Assembly: GCA_005281725.1 (NCBI GenBank)
Contig: SSBO01000001.1
Coordinates: forward strand, 1,658,399-1,722,398
Direction: 5' to 3'
DNA: 64,000 bases
Origin: Wuchereria bancrofti
Taxonomy: Eukaryota > Nematoda > Chromadorea > Rhabditida > Onchocercidae
The position numbers and the translations under genes are program-made. The notes beneath the pieces are model-generated. The model had not been told where the DNA came from. It did no database searches and saw only the letters and a program-made list of their open reading frames with translations. Positions 47,144 through 57,981 of the stretch are shown here, piece by piece. The first letter of the stretch is position 1. Each line of letters opens with the position of its first letter.

Positions 47144-48368
47144 CAATTCTTTCATTCCATTATAAACAATAAAAAATTCAAAAGATTACAGAGAATAAGT
47201 GCAGTATTTGTGGTATAAATGTAATAAGCATAATAAGTAAAATATTATTATATTGACTTATCTAAAATATTACTATTAACTTTTTCTCTCTAATAAGTTA
47301 TACATCAAATTCTTAGATTAAATATAATGAGAATTATAATAAAAAAAAATGTATTGTACTCTTTTTTTTTTTGTATTTTATTTTTCAATATCACAATATC
47401 TTAGTGATCAACTATCAACACAGACTAAACCATAATATTTTGTAATAAATATCTGAACTTTAACCTTTATGATATATCATAAATAGAAACTGAATTAAAT
47501 ATATTTAAAATAAATGAGGAAAAAAAATGGAAGCGAAATGGAGAGAAAAGTTTTTCTAGTGTTTAAAAACTTTTTTCAAAATTATTTTTATAATAAATAA
47601 AATCAAATTAATGAAAAGAATAAAAAGAAGAAAAGGGACTTATGGAAGAAAAATTCAGCATTCCCCGATTACCGCGGTGGTACACTCTTTTTTGTACGAG
47701 ACAACAATGAACCAATAAAATTTTCTTTTTTTTTCTTTTTTTTTTAAATGAGACATTTTTTCTTTTTCTTTTTTGCAATCAATCAGAAGAATTGAATAAG
47801 GAAAAAGAAGGAAGAGAAGAGAGAAGTTTTTCTCTTTTTTTTTTTGCAAATAGCATCAGTTTTAGATGGCTTCTCATTCTTAAATTTCTCTCTTTCCCTC
47901 TCTTTCTCTCTTTGTCCACCCTGTCTTTTTTTTTTCACCTTTCTTTTTTTTACTTCTTAACTCATCTGTTCTTTATTCTTTTTTAAGAAAAAAATTCTCT
48001 GAATTTATACCAAAAAAAAAAAAACTGTTTCAAAGATACGACGACGATATTGGTGACAATATGACCTCTTTTTTCATTTTTAATTTTTTTTTCTAATTTT
48101 CCATCATTCATTCTTTTTGTTGTCTTTTCTCTAAGAGTTAATTTAGGTTTTCTTACTTTTCTTTTTTTTTTTCATTAAAAAATTCACCATACCATAATGA
48201 TTCCTTTCTTTATTTTTTATCTTTTTTTCCTATATTCTTCCATTCTACTATTTTAACCATATTTTCATTCCTTCCACTTTCATTCATTTTCTTCACATTT
48301 TTTTGTTCAAAATTTATTTTTCTTACAATAATTTCAAAATAGGCCTATCGTATGTTATTCTTCGCGGT

Positions 48369-48419
48369 ACACACACACACACACACGCATACACACAGAC
48401 ACGCACACATGCACATACA
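48369..48419. repeat. CA-rich microsatellite
   Basis: CA repeat with GC, TA and GA interruptions. Confidence 0.75.
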
Positions 48420-48532
48420 TATTTCTTTATCATATCATTTATTGATTTTGTGATTGATGAAATAATTCTTAACATTTTCACATCCAGTAGTTTTTGTAGC
48501 TTTTTTACCAGGACTCTAATCCTTTAATTCTA

Positions 48533-48822
48533 TTCCAGGATATTCAATTCCCGTAACTCTGTTCCAGGATATCCAGTTCCTTTAACTCTGTTCCAGGATA
48601 TCCAGTTCCTTTAACTCTGTTCCAGGATATCCAGTTCCTTTAACTCTGTTCCAGGATATCCAGTTCCTTTAACTCTGTTCCAGGATATCCAGTTCCTTTA
48701 ACTCTGTTCCAGGATATCCAGTTCCTTTAACTCTGTTCCAGGATATCCAGTTCTTTTAACTCTGTTCCAGGATATCCAGTTCTTTTAACTCTGTTCCAGG
48801 ATATTCAGTTCGTTTAACTCTA
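48533..48822. repeat. 29-bp minisatellite, 10 tandem copies
   Basis: Ten head-to-tail units of exactly 29 bp start at 48533, 48562, 48591 and so on to 48794. Each begins TTCCAGGATATCCAGTTCC and continues TTTAACTCTG. Central units are identical or nearly so; the outermost (48533 and 48794) carry several changes, and a decayed partial unit lies at 48505-48532. Each central unit contains the palindrome GGATATCC. The unit length is not a multiple of three and no frame is kept, so it is not coding. Homogeneous centre with worn edges is typical of unequal crossing-over. Confidence 0.95.
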
Positions 48823-49655
48823 TTTCATAATAATTTAGTCTGTTCAGCTTTACCCTTTAGCAGTTTTTTTTCCTTCTGGGACAAAATGTACTTTAAGTAA
48901 GAACAGTTAGTGAACAATTTAATTCCTCGTTTTTTTTTTTTTTTTATAAATGATTACTTGGAAAAATTTTCACAATTTTTTCAATGAAATAAATCAGGAA
49001 GTAATCCAACTTTTTCTTTTCTTCTTCCTGTAATTGATTCATTTGCGTAAAAATTATGTTTATGTTTTTTTTTGCGAATAAGGGAAACTCTCAGATATTA
49101 GTCTTGCAATTTGCGCTCTATTTGCATTCAATGAGTTATTCAATTCAGTAATATGAAAATATTCTTATAAATAATTCAAATCTTTACTTGTACACATTAT
49201 GATAATAATATTGTTTGAAAAAAAGAAAAAAAAAACAATAAAAGAGGGCTTGAAAAAAGTTAATTTTGTTTTATTTAATTTTAACTGCTTTGTCTATCCA
49301 ACAAGCAAAGAGAATAAATTGAGAGCTTCTACTATACTTTCTTCTTGTTCATTCAACCTTTAATTTTTTTATGATACGTTTTTTCTTTGCTGAAAACAGA
49401 AAATTTCATCCGATTGGAGGAAATAAACCAATTGATAATCCAATCAGTTCTTTATTTTCATCATTTGTTGCTATTGTTTTTTTTTTTTCTTTAAAAATAA
49501 CGATCGATGACTTTTTTTTTGGATTATTTGCTTCTTATAATTGTAAAATTATTCTGATTTATTCGATAATTAAAAATTAATTAACGTATATATATGTTCA
49601 ATGAAATTTCTATTCATTGATAATATTTTTTTTGATTTGATTTCTTTGCATTCAG

Positions 49656-49894
49656 CATTAATCCCGGTGAGAATATATTCCGGTACAATTCTGGTATTGA
49701 TTTCGGTCAGTGGTCATTCGGTCTTCCTTTCATCACTTTTATTTACTGTAAAAGAAAAAAATTTGCTACGGCAATTATCAGAAATAGCGAAATTCCGCGT
49801 AATCGTAATAAAACTGTACCGTTACGGAACGAGGAATATTCGAATACAAAATTTGTTAATATAATCGATCAACGAGCAAGAATTCTATCAGTAG
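49656..49894 (+). CDS. Candidate unrecognised exon, possibly 5' exon of lit-1
   Basis: Between a good acceptor (TTTGCATTCAG, ending 49655) and a donor (TCAGTAG|gtaaaa) lies a stop-free frame of 79 codons, markedly G+C-richer than its flanks. It has a short hydrophobic patch (WSFGLPFITFIYC), then basic and Asn-rich sequence ending ARILSV. It needs a phase-2 exon before it and leaves in phase 1. The frame at 51522-51578, and the first recognised lit-1 exon at 60414, both accept phase 1 without creating a stop. I recognise no domain. A second frame is also open here, which weakens the case. Confidence 0.3.
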
Positions 49895-50140
49895 GTAAAA
49901 AAATTTTTTTTTTCTTATTTTTAAAATTTTATAAAATTTCTCTCATTGAAACTTTTTCATTTTATTGATAAAAATGAAGGCTTATTTTAATGCTACTTTT
50001 TCTAAATTAGTTTTCCTTTTTTGAAAAATAAAATTATTTTGTAAGTAATATCTATTTTAGATCATTATGACAATCACTTGTAAATGAACATTTCCTCAAA
50101 ATTTCAAAAATTCAATTTTATCATTCATATTATTATTTAT

Positions 50141-50166
50141 TTGTTTGTTTGTTTGTTTGTTTGTTT
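50141..50166. repeat. (TTTG)n microsatellite
   Basis: Six TTTG units. Confidence 0.8.
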
Positions 50167-51046
50167 AAAACCAATCTTTCTTCCTGTTTTTTTTTTCTCT
50201 CTCTTTCTCTCTTTCCCTAAAAAAAGTACTTTTAACAAATATTGAGATAAATGAAGAAAAAGTGATGATTGATCTACTATAAACTAGTTGTTTACATGAA
50301 ATAATAATGATTGATTTAGAAACAAGCTTTCTACTTTTATCTCGGAGATTTCTTTTTATCACTATTATTTCAATTCTTTTAATTAATAGGTTGTCATTAT
50401 TGATAATAAGAAATGGTAGTAGTGATAATAATAGTAGTAGCAGTAGCTATTAATGATTGTATTAATATTAACAGACAATTTGATAAACTTGCTACTTGAT
50501 AAACCGGCTTCAAAACACAAATCATCAAATATATTTTTACTTATATGACTTGGTTATTATAGCAATAAATAATATTAAAGTGTAATAGTCATTGCCTGTT
50601 TACTTTAAGATGTATTTCCATTCTATTAATGAATGATTTTGAAAAAGCTAAAAATGAATGAATGCTTTTTGATTGCTTATTCAAATTTTTAACATTTTTT
50701 TAGGAATATTATTATAGGGAAATGATGATGAAACTGTTAAATTTGTAGCATTCAATTTTTGAGTTTTAAAGTAGCTTTTTTTTCTTTTTTTTAAAAATAA
50801 ACTTTGTCCTTTTCATTCTTCCTTGTCTCTCTTGTCACTCAGTAACACAGTATTATTCGTTATCGTTGCACTTTTTTTTTTGCTTCAACAATAACTTTCT
50901 TCCGTTGCTTAAGGCTATTTTTCAATTTATCCAATTTTAGCACACGATTACTTCAATTATTCAATTGTCAAATGCAATGTATTAGTCTAATAACAATAAT
51001 AATGATAATATTGTAGTTGTTGTGCTCAATGTTCCAAAAAGATTCG

Positions 51047-51074
51047 ATGCATGTTCCGGTCAACCGGAGTGCAT
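51047..51074. promoter_or_regulatory. CCGG-containing dyad
   Basis: ATGCA, then TCCGGT, CA, ACCGGA and TGCAT form nested inverted repeats over 28 bp, and another TTCCGG follows at 51077. CCGG pairs in this arrangement resemble Grainyhead/CP2-family sites. A + strand frame over the dyad (51017-51096) is open for 25 codons but lacks a convincing donor. Confidence 0.25.
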
Positions 51075-51521
51075 ATTTCCGGCTAAGTTTACTTGACTTG
51101 CTTAAATTCTCATTATTATGATTTTTTTTTATCATTTGTTATCTGTTATTTAACACATAGCTTTTTTCAATCATTCCTTTATCTCTATGAACTTTATCAT
51201 TTATTTGATGAATTTTTGACGGTTGCACAAAAAAAGAAGAAAAAATAATAATAATAGCTTTAGATACTTTAGTATCGCTAATCTTAAATGTTAAATTAAT
51301 TTAATTTTTTGTAGCAATCGATTTGAACATTAGAGATTGATGCAATCGTTTTCCTAAGGTCTTGAGAAAAAAAATTTGACCTTCAATGCGAAACAGTGCA
51401 GTGTCTTTTTTTTTTTTTTGTGGTCAGTCGTTAATGATTTTTTACTTGATGAAACTCTTAAATTTCTATTTCACACCGTCAGTATCATAGCCGCCCGTTT
51501 GCCTCATAAATTTTTGATTAG

Positions 51522-51578
51522 TCAATAATTTACGATGTTTTGTCTACCGTTTGGTAGATAGAAGACGTTATACAGCGG
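51522..51578 (+). CDS. Candidate small exon upstream of lit-1
   Basis: An acceptor TTTTTGATTAG ends at 51521 and a strong donor GCGG|gtaaga follows 51578. The 57-bp interval is open in the frame reading LRCFVYRLVDRRRYTA. It enters and leaves in phase 1, so it can join the candidate exon at 49656-49894 to the lit-1 exon at 60414. It contains a 6-bp hairpin (TCTACC/GGTAGA). No domain is recognised, and the - strand is partly open too. Confidence 0.25.
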
Positions 51579-53219
51579 GTAAGAAAAATTATACCACAAC
51601 CATTTCATTTCTTATTCCTGAATCTGTTTTTTTTTTTTTTTTTGCTTATATGATACGGTAATTTGATGTAGGTATAATATTCAATTATCATACAATGTTC
51701 AGTTCAGATAAAATAGATGATGCATTGAACAATAGCGCCTGTAAATTTGAATTGAATTTAATAAAATGGATGAGATGCTTATGATAGATTAAAAATATTT
51801 ATGTCCTAAATTAACATTTGCATTTATTTTTTCAAAATAATCTCATTGGTGATATAAGCATTTTTGAATCATTTCTATAACTTTGCACTAAATACTGTCA
51901 ATATTCTAAATTTTATTAAGCTCAAGAATATAGGGACAGACTTAATTTAGAACAAATTTCTGGTATCACTTGGAATTATCAAAAGATGATTGTTGACAGT
52001 TGTAATTATCAGTGACTCTTTATTTAGATTATATTGAGAGAAATTTGAAACAGTTCACATTTATGCATGATATAGATATATATGTTTATTATTTATCGTT
52101 TTTATGATAACCCATATTTCAAGAATTCTCTTTTTCATTTGGTGCCAGGTATGTGAAAGACAAATAATTTCGGTCAACAAAATTCTGCCAATGAAAATTC
52201 TATTTCATTGATTAATATTAACACGATGAATAGTATATTGTTCACTTTGTATATCCAAAATAATTCACATGAATTATGATTATTCCTCAATTTTTATAAT
52301 TATTAATTGATAACATTGATAAATTTTTACATTGAATTGCTATATTATTTATGTTTGAATGTTAAAATTGGATTTATGATAAATGATAGAATGAAAAGCT
52401 GTGGATTATATTTGATTTTGAGTTGTTATCTTATGGTAATATGTAGTATTATAAATCAACTTTGAAGATTAGCAGCAAACTACTAGCAGAAGTTATTTTT
52501 ATGCAATAACATTTATTACCGAACTAAAATTTCCAAAAGAAATTAGAAATTTCTATGACTGTCAAGGAAATTTATTTGTCTAAAGCTTTAAAAAAAATCT
52601 CAATTTTCAAGGAGAAGAATCTTGTCTTTTTTTCTTTTTCTCCAGATTCAGAATTATGATTTCTTTTGCTTTAGCCGTTAATTGATCAGATGTTTATTGT
52701 CAATTTTTAGCTAATAACCATAGATTTGATTTTTAGCTCCATATAGAATTTTGTAAATTTTGTTGAACGTTTTAAACTATAGGAATTCCCTCTAGTGGTT
52801 TTCAATTCCTGAGAGATATTTCTTATTTCTCGAGGATGTTTTCTCTTTATTTAGTTAGTTTATCTGGTAGTAATTATTAATATTACTATTTATTTACTTA
52901 TTGTTTTCTATTTTATCTCATATCATAAATACAGTGAATACAATGTATTCAATTATTCTACATCATACGATAATCAATTGATTGAATTTTATGAGAAGCA
53001 ATCAAGTGAGATCATAGATAATCTTTGGTCAATTGGAAATGATAAGAATAGAACGGTGATACAATAGTGATAACAGTTCTCCTTTATAAGATCACAGTGG
53101 TCTTTCAATATGGTCATTTACCATCTGAACTGGTCATTTGCTATGATTGTCTGTTAGATTTACACATCTCACATTGAGTTGACATCAAATTTCCATATTC
53201 CACCCAAGTGCTATCCGTT

Positions 53220-53520
53220 CAATTAGCGGTTGTAATTAGTGGTTGGAATGGTACCGCGAATGGTTGAGGTGGTGCGGGACAGGAAGAGTGGAATACATTG
53301 TTGTTGTTTAGAGGGTTGTTTACGAGTCTCAGTTATTGGGGAGAAAAGGGTAAGCAAAGTAACACACACAACACAAGGCTGCTATTATTGGCATATAAGC
53401 GGGCAAGGAAGGAGGAAGGTGTTCGGTCGTTTCAGTGTGCCCTCTGTACCAGTTCGGGTCAAGCGCCGGTCGTCGAACCCTTTCCTACGCTGTCGGTAGA
53501 CACACACTTCTATTTCCTCT
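53220..53520 (+). promoter_or_regulatory. G+C-rich island with TATA-like motif; possible promoter or 5' exon
   Basis: This is the most G+C-rich block of the window. It has CATATAAGC at 53392-53400, a TCAGTG initiator-like motif at 53432-53437 and a possible donor GTCG|gtagac at 53495. Two frames are open through it (53239-53499 and 53298-53642), as expected in G+C-rich DNA, and neither resembles a known protein. It lies 7 kb upstream of the recognised lit-1 exons on the same strand, so a lit-1 promoter or leader exon is the simplest guess. Confidence 0.3.
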
Positions 53521-53628
53521 TCTCACATCCCAGACATATAATTCCTCTTCTTATTCCTTCTTCATCTCCTATTATTAGAAAGAAGATAAAAGAAAGAGAC
53601 TGCTCAGACAATGTCATTTTAATCTTAG

Positions 53629-53641
53629 AGGTTAGAGGTTA
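53629..53641 (+). promoter_or_regulatory. DR1-type nuclear-receptor element
   Basis: AGGTTAGAGGTTA: two AGGTTA half-sites one base apart, at the 3' edge of the G+C-rich island. The layout equals the other DR1 elements here. Confidence 0.3.
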
Positions 53642-54270
53642 GATATAAGAAGATGACAAGATGACACGATATGATTGTATGGAAAATGATTCAAACTAGC
53701 TTTATTAAATCTTTTCATCCTTCTCATCACACAAAAACTGATATGACATTCTAACCAGACATGACATTGACCACTGGTCATCATAACATCTGATACAATG
53801 ATGTCCTAATCTATCAGAGTATGGATTATCATCAATCTTCAAAATGATATTATCACAATGAATTCTTCTCTTATTTTTCCATCGGTAACACGTACCTTTA
53901 TATCATTATTCTACCTTTAATGGCATCAAATTACTTCGAAATTTGATTCAACTGAAACCACCTTATTAAATGTCCACAAAAGCAGTTTGACGAACAGATG
54001 GACATCGACATAACCTACACACACCCACACATACACACATACAGCACCTATACAATGGACTATTGTCAGTACTATCGCGGTCACAACAAATGAGCACTGT
54101 TGTAGACAACGATCGACCTATCTTTTCCCGATCTTTCAACTCTTTTATCCTTCATACTTATCCCTCTAATATAATACCTTGTTTACATTTGTTATTCATT
54201 TATCGTTGTTAATAAATTTTTTTTTCTTTCTCTCTCTCTCTCCTTCCCTAATTCAATTTTTAGCAGGTAT

Positions 54271-54283
54271 TAACCTTTGACCT
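54271..54283 (-). promoter_or_regulatory. DR1 nuclear-receptor element, HNF4-like
   Basis: The - strand reads AGGTCAAAGGTTA, one base from the HNF4 consensus AGGTCAAAGGTCA. It lies 0.6 kb downstream of the DR1 at 53629. Confidence 0.4.
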
Positions 54284-55302
54284 CATGCTATGACATGATT
54301 ATTCATTTTTTCTTTTATGACATAAAAATTTTCAACAGCATGTAATAATATGATTTGCCTTTTGTGTGTTTTATTTGTTATAAACACTAACATTTTGCAA
54401 AATATCAATGTTTTATTATCATGACACTATCATAGATGATACAATGATATTATTGAAATATTAAATTATCTCATAGCTCTTCTATTATTAGCATATGACA
54501 TTTGTTTTTGATCGATAAGATTGCTAATTTGCACCTATAATCAGTAATGCATTATAAACAAACATTTTCTCAATGCTATTTGTGTAATTTAAAATTAGAA
54601 TGCATTTTTTTAAGAAAAAAACGATGATTTTTATTTTATTTTTTATCTTTTAGAAATAACATTTGCAATAATTTGCAGCTTATTGCCATAAGCAAAAATG
54701 TTGATAAATTCATATCGCAATGATTACTGTGATAATAACTCATAATCAGTGCTATAACAATGCTTTGCTACTGATTAACAAGTTGAGTGACAAGAAAAGA
54801 AATGAAAAAAAAAAATCATTAAATAGTAATTTGTTAACAAAATATTTGATTGTTTTATTCAATAAAAAATAAATGAATCGAAAAATAATATAATCTTATT
54901 GCCATCTCATCACACTCTCATTAACCTTTCATTAACCTTTTGTATAACTTAAATTGTCACTATTAAATCATCTGTTCTGTCAGTTGATATCGTTCACAAT
55001 TTTCAGCATAATTTTTCATGTTTCTAAAATAGTATCTCTTGATTTGCTAATTAGATAAAATATAATTGATAATATAATCATCTTCTAATGCTCATTTCTT
55101 ATTTTTCATCATTATTGTCACTATCATTTAAATTTTGTTAAAAAAATTTTCATTTTTACCAAAACTTTTTATAACATAATTTACAATTTTGCTGCTTTTC
55201 ATCTGTAAGAATTATTTTTGCTTCACTTTGTTTACTTATCATTACTTTCTATCTGATTCGTTTTCAATTATTTGTCAAAAAAAAAAAACGAACCTTCAGT
55301 GG

Positions 55303-55329
55303 TTATTACTGACATATTGTCAGTGATAA
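55303..55329. repeat. 11-bp inverted repeat with 5-base loop
   Basis: Arms TTATTACTGAC and GTCAGTGATAA pair fully as RNA with one G-U pair around the loop ATATT, and two flanking G-U pairs could extend the stem. Not coding. Confidence 0.5.
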
Positions 55330-57076
55330 TTGATATAGTAGTTACTAAGAGAATGATGGATGGATGGATGAATTGATTGGTGGGATAGTGGAGGAAAATC
55401 TATAGATGGATAAAATTTAAATAATAATATTAGAATTCATTCAATTATGCAAATTATTTGATTATAATTTGATATTTTTAAAAATTTATCAAATATCCCA
55501 TTTAAAATATTAATTGCTTTCATTAAGACCAAAATATTTGAATAATTTTGTTCAAATTAAGTAGTTAAGTTTTTTTTTTTCTTTTTTGCATTGAATTATT
55601 TCAGGAATTAAATTTGTTCACACAAAATGACAAGCAGAATGAAATAATGTTAGGTAAGTAATATATTTTGTTAGTAACAATATTATTAATATTAGATAAT
55701 TTCACACATCAAATGAAACAATATTAGATAAGATTAATTAATTCTGAAATTTTATTCATACTATTAGGATATACTATTTGGTCATTTGTTTCCTGAAAAT
55801 CAAATCTCACTTCCGGATTGCTGATATATGCATATGATTTATTATTCTGCTTATACCATTGATGATGATTAAACTTTTTGTATTGTTCAGTTCCACTCAC
55901 ATAGAATATATTCACGTTTCAAAAATTTTGACAACTCTAAAAAAAATTTCGACAACATTTCAAAAATTTTGACAATTTTGTGCTTTTTTACGAATCTCAG
56001 CTCTTAAAGGCTTATTTTTCGCTTATAGCTTAAATATTGTCCAAATTTACTGTTTGATAATGCATTTGAAAATTTTTGAATTAAATTATCATCAAATAGA
56101 ATTAATGATTGAATGGAGGTGTGAAAAAGTTATTGCTAAGTTATTATCATAACAACTATCATTCATTGTGTAAAGATTTGTGGAGAAAAGTATGTGACAA
56201 TGTGTCTATGAGACATTCTACCATATCATAAAATGAACAGTTAAATGGAATAAGGTCATTCATTTCCTCTTTGACATTTAGGCACTTAAAAGGATGATCG
56301 AAGAACTAAACTGATTTGTTCCTCTAATTATCCACTCTAATTGCAATAGCTTAAATTTTCATCTTATACTAAGAATCTATTCATAGCTATGTAAAGCTTT
56401 CTGATTTTTTAAATATATGTTTATTTTTAAAATTTCCGAATTAACCCATTTTCATAATTTTAATTGGAAAATTAACGTTTCATTCTTTATCATTTTGCAA
56501 TGAAAAGTGCTAGAAAAGATTAATTAGATTTTGAAAACATCCAGAAATTATTTGTTAATGAAAATTAAAATTTATTATTTTTTTAGGAATGAGTGAGTTT
56601 AATTAATTTTAAATCTTTTTAATATTTGTAAAATGTTATTTTTTTTGTCACAACTTTTAACATTAATTTTATTATTTCCGAAAAGAAGAACACATTTCAA
56701 TTATTATGCTAAAATAAAAGAAATTCAAATTGGAACACTGAATGGTTTACTAAACGAATTAAATTAAAAAAAAATATATATATATATATCAAATAATAAT
56801 AACAGTAATAATATATTTGAAAAAAAAGGACTATAAATGAGAAATTTAAATATAAACTTAAATTTAAACTAAACTAAATTAATGGCATTGATAACAAAAT
56901 GTGTCAGATCTTTTCTTGCAATTCTCAAAACTCCAATTTTTTTTTTTTTCACTTTTTCATTGAGGCTTTCCTTTTCTTTTTTTCATTGTCCTCTGGGATC
57001 GATGTATTTCGATGAGAAGAAAGGGCCTTTTTAATACAATTCAAAGATTGAACTGCCACTAAGAACATCCCATTTA

Positions 57077-57230
57077 TACAGACATACACACAGACACAGA
57101 CACACACACACACACATCCATGTGTAGCATATGAATGTCGGTACCATTCTGTACCTTATAAGATGTAATCAGCGAAGTAATTATGTATGTTGTCTGTTTG
57201 CCGGTCTGTGTCTGTCTGTCCATCTGTCCG
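57077..57230. repeat. CA/CAGACA repeat and facing TGTCTG repeat
   Basis: A CA-rich array (57077-57117) and a TGTC/TCTG-rich array (57190-57230) face each other. The 12-mer ACAGACACAGAC at 57090-57101 is exactly complementary to GTCTGTGTCTGT at 57204-57215, about 100 bases apart. Confidence 0.6.
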
Positions 57231-57958
57231 TCTGTTAATTTCTATTTATCCATGCTTTTTTTATTAGTGAAAGAGAAAAGAAAAAATGAAAACGAAAAAG
57301 TTCATACTTATCAGTGAACCCGAAGGACATTTTAGGGTCATCCATTTAGTTATTTGAAAACGATGCTAATAATTTCCATCAGATTATTACTCTTTTTTTT
57401 ATAATGTGACAAATTTTTATAATTGTTAGTAAATCATTGTTGATAACTGTTTTCTTTTTTAATTAATTGATTAATTGAATCTAATTGTTATTATCGATGA
57501 ATTGATAAAGGTTAGAAATGATTTGTGTATATATGTTTTTGAATTAGTTTGATAGCATATTAATAAATTCGAATTCAGTAATCAAAATAGCAAATTTACA
57601 AAAAAAAAAAAAAATAAAGTAGAAAGAGTTTTTAGATAATAGATTACTACTATGATGCTGTATAAGGTAAAAATGTTAAAATAATGTAATGTAGAAGAAG
57701 TAAATGTACACTATTTTACGTTCGAAAATGTAGTCAGGAAGCTTAAATTGGAAATGCATTATTTGATTACCGGAAATTATTTAAATGTAATTGAAAAAAT
57801 TTATAACTACTTTTTCAAGTACTGCATTTTCTCACTTATTCATTTTGAAAAGAAAAAGGGAAAGAAGAAGAAGAGAGAAAGTAAAATGGAAAAGATAGCC
57901 ATTTTTTTTCTTGCTCTGATTCATGTCTCTGGATGAGGTAATGATGAGACATTAAAAG

Positions 57959-57981
57959 AGGTCAGCCCGCCAAAGAGGTCA
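57959..57981 (+). promoter_or_regulatory. Two AGGTCA half-sites in direct repeat
   Basis: AGGTCA occurs at 57959-57964 and 57976-57981, same orientation, 11 bases apart, each preceded by AAAG or AAAAG. This resembles two monomer sites for ROR/NHR-23- or NHR-25-type receptors rather than a dimer site. Confidence 0.3.

Larger units (their letters stand above)
36451..49655. other. Gene-poor, repeat-rich DNA
   Basis: Long AT-rich DNA with poly-T tracts and many microsatellites, the main ones listed separately. The Leu- and Thr-rich open frames at 38803-39116 are products of the ACT/GCT repeat. A C-rich, CT-biased patch lies at 38960-39110. I see no supportable gene. Confidence 0.5.

Noticed and set aside
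48533..48822. CRISPR-like array
   Set aside because: The 29-bp units abut directly with no spacers, and the DNA is clearly eukaryotic with introns. It is a minisatellite.
57886..57936. Short frame starting MEKIAIFFLALIHVSG that looks like a signal peptide
   Set aside because: It stops after 16 residues and has no convincing donor before the stop.
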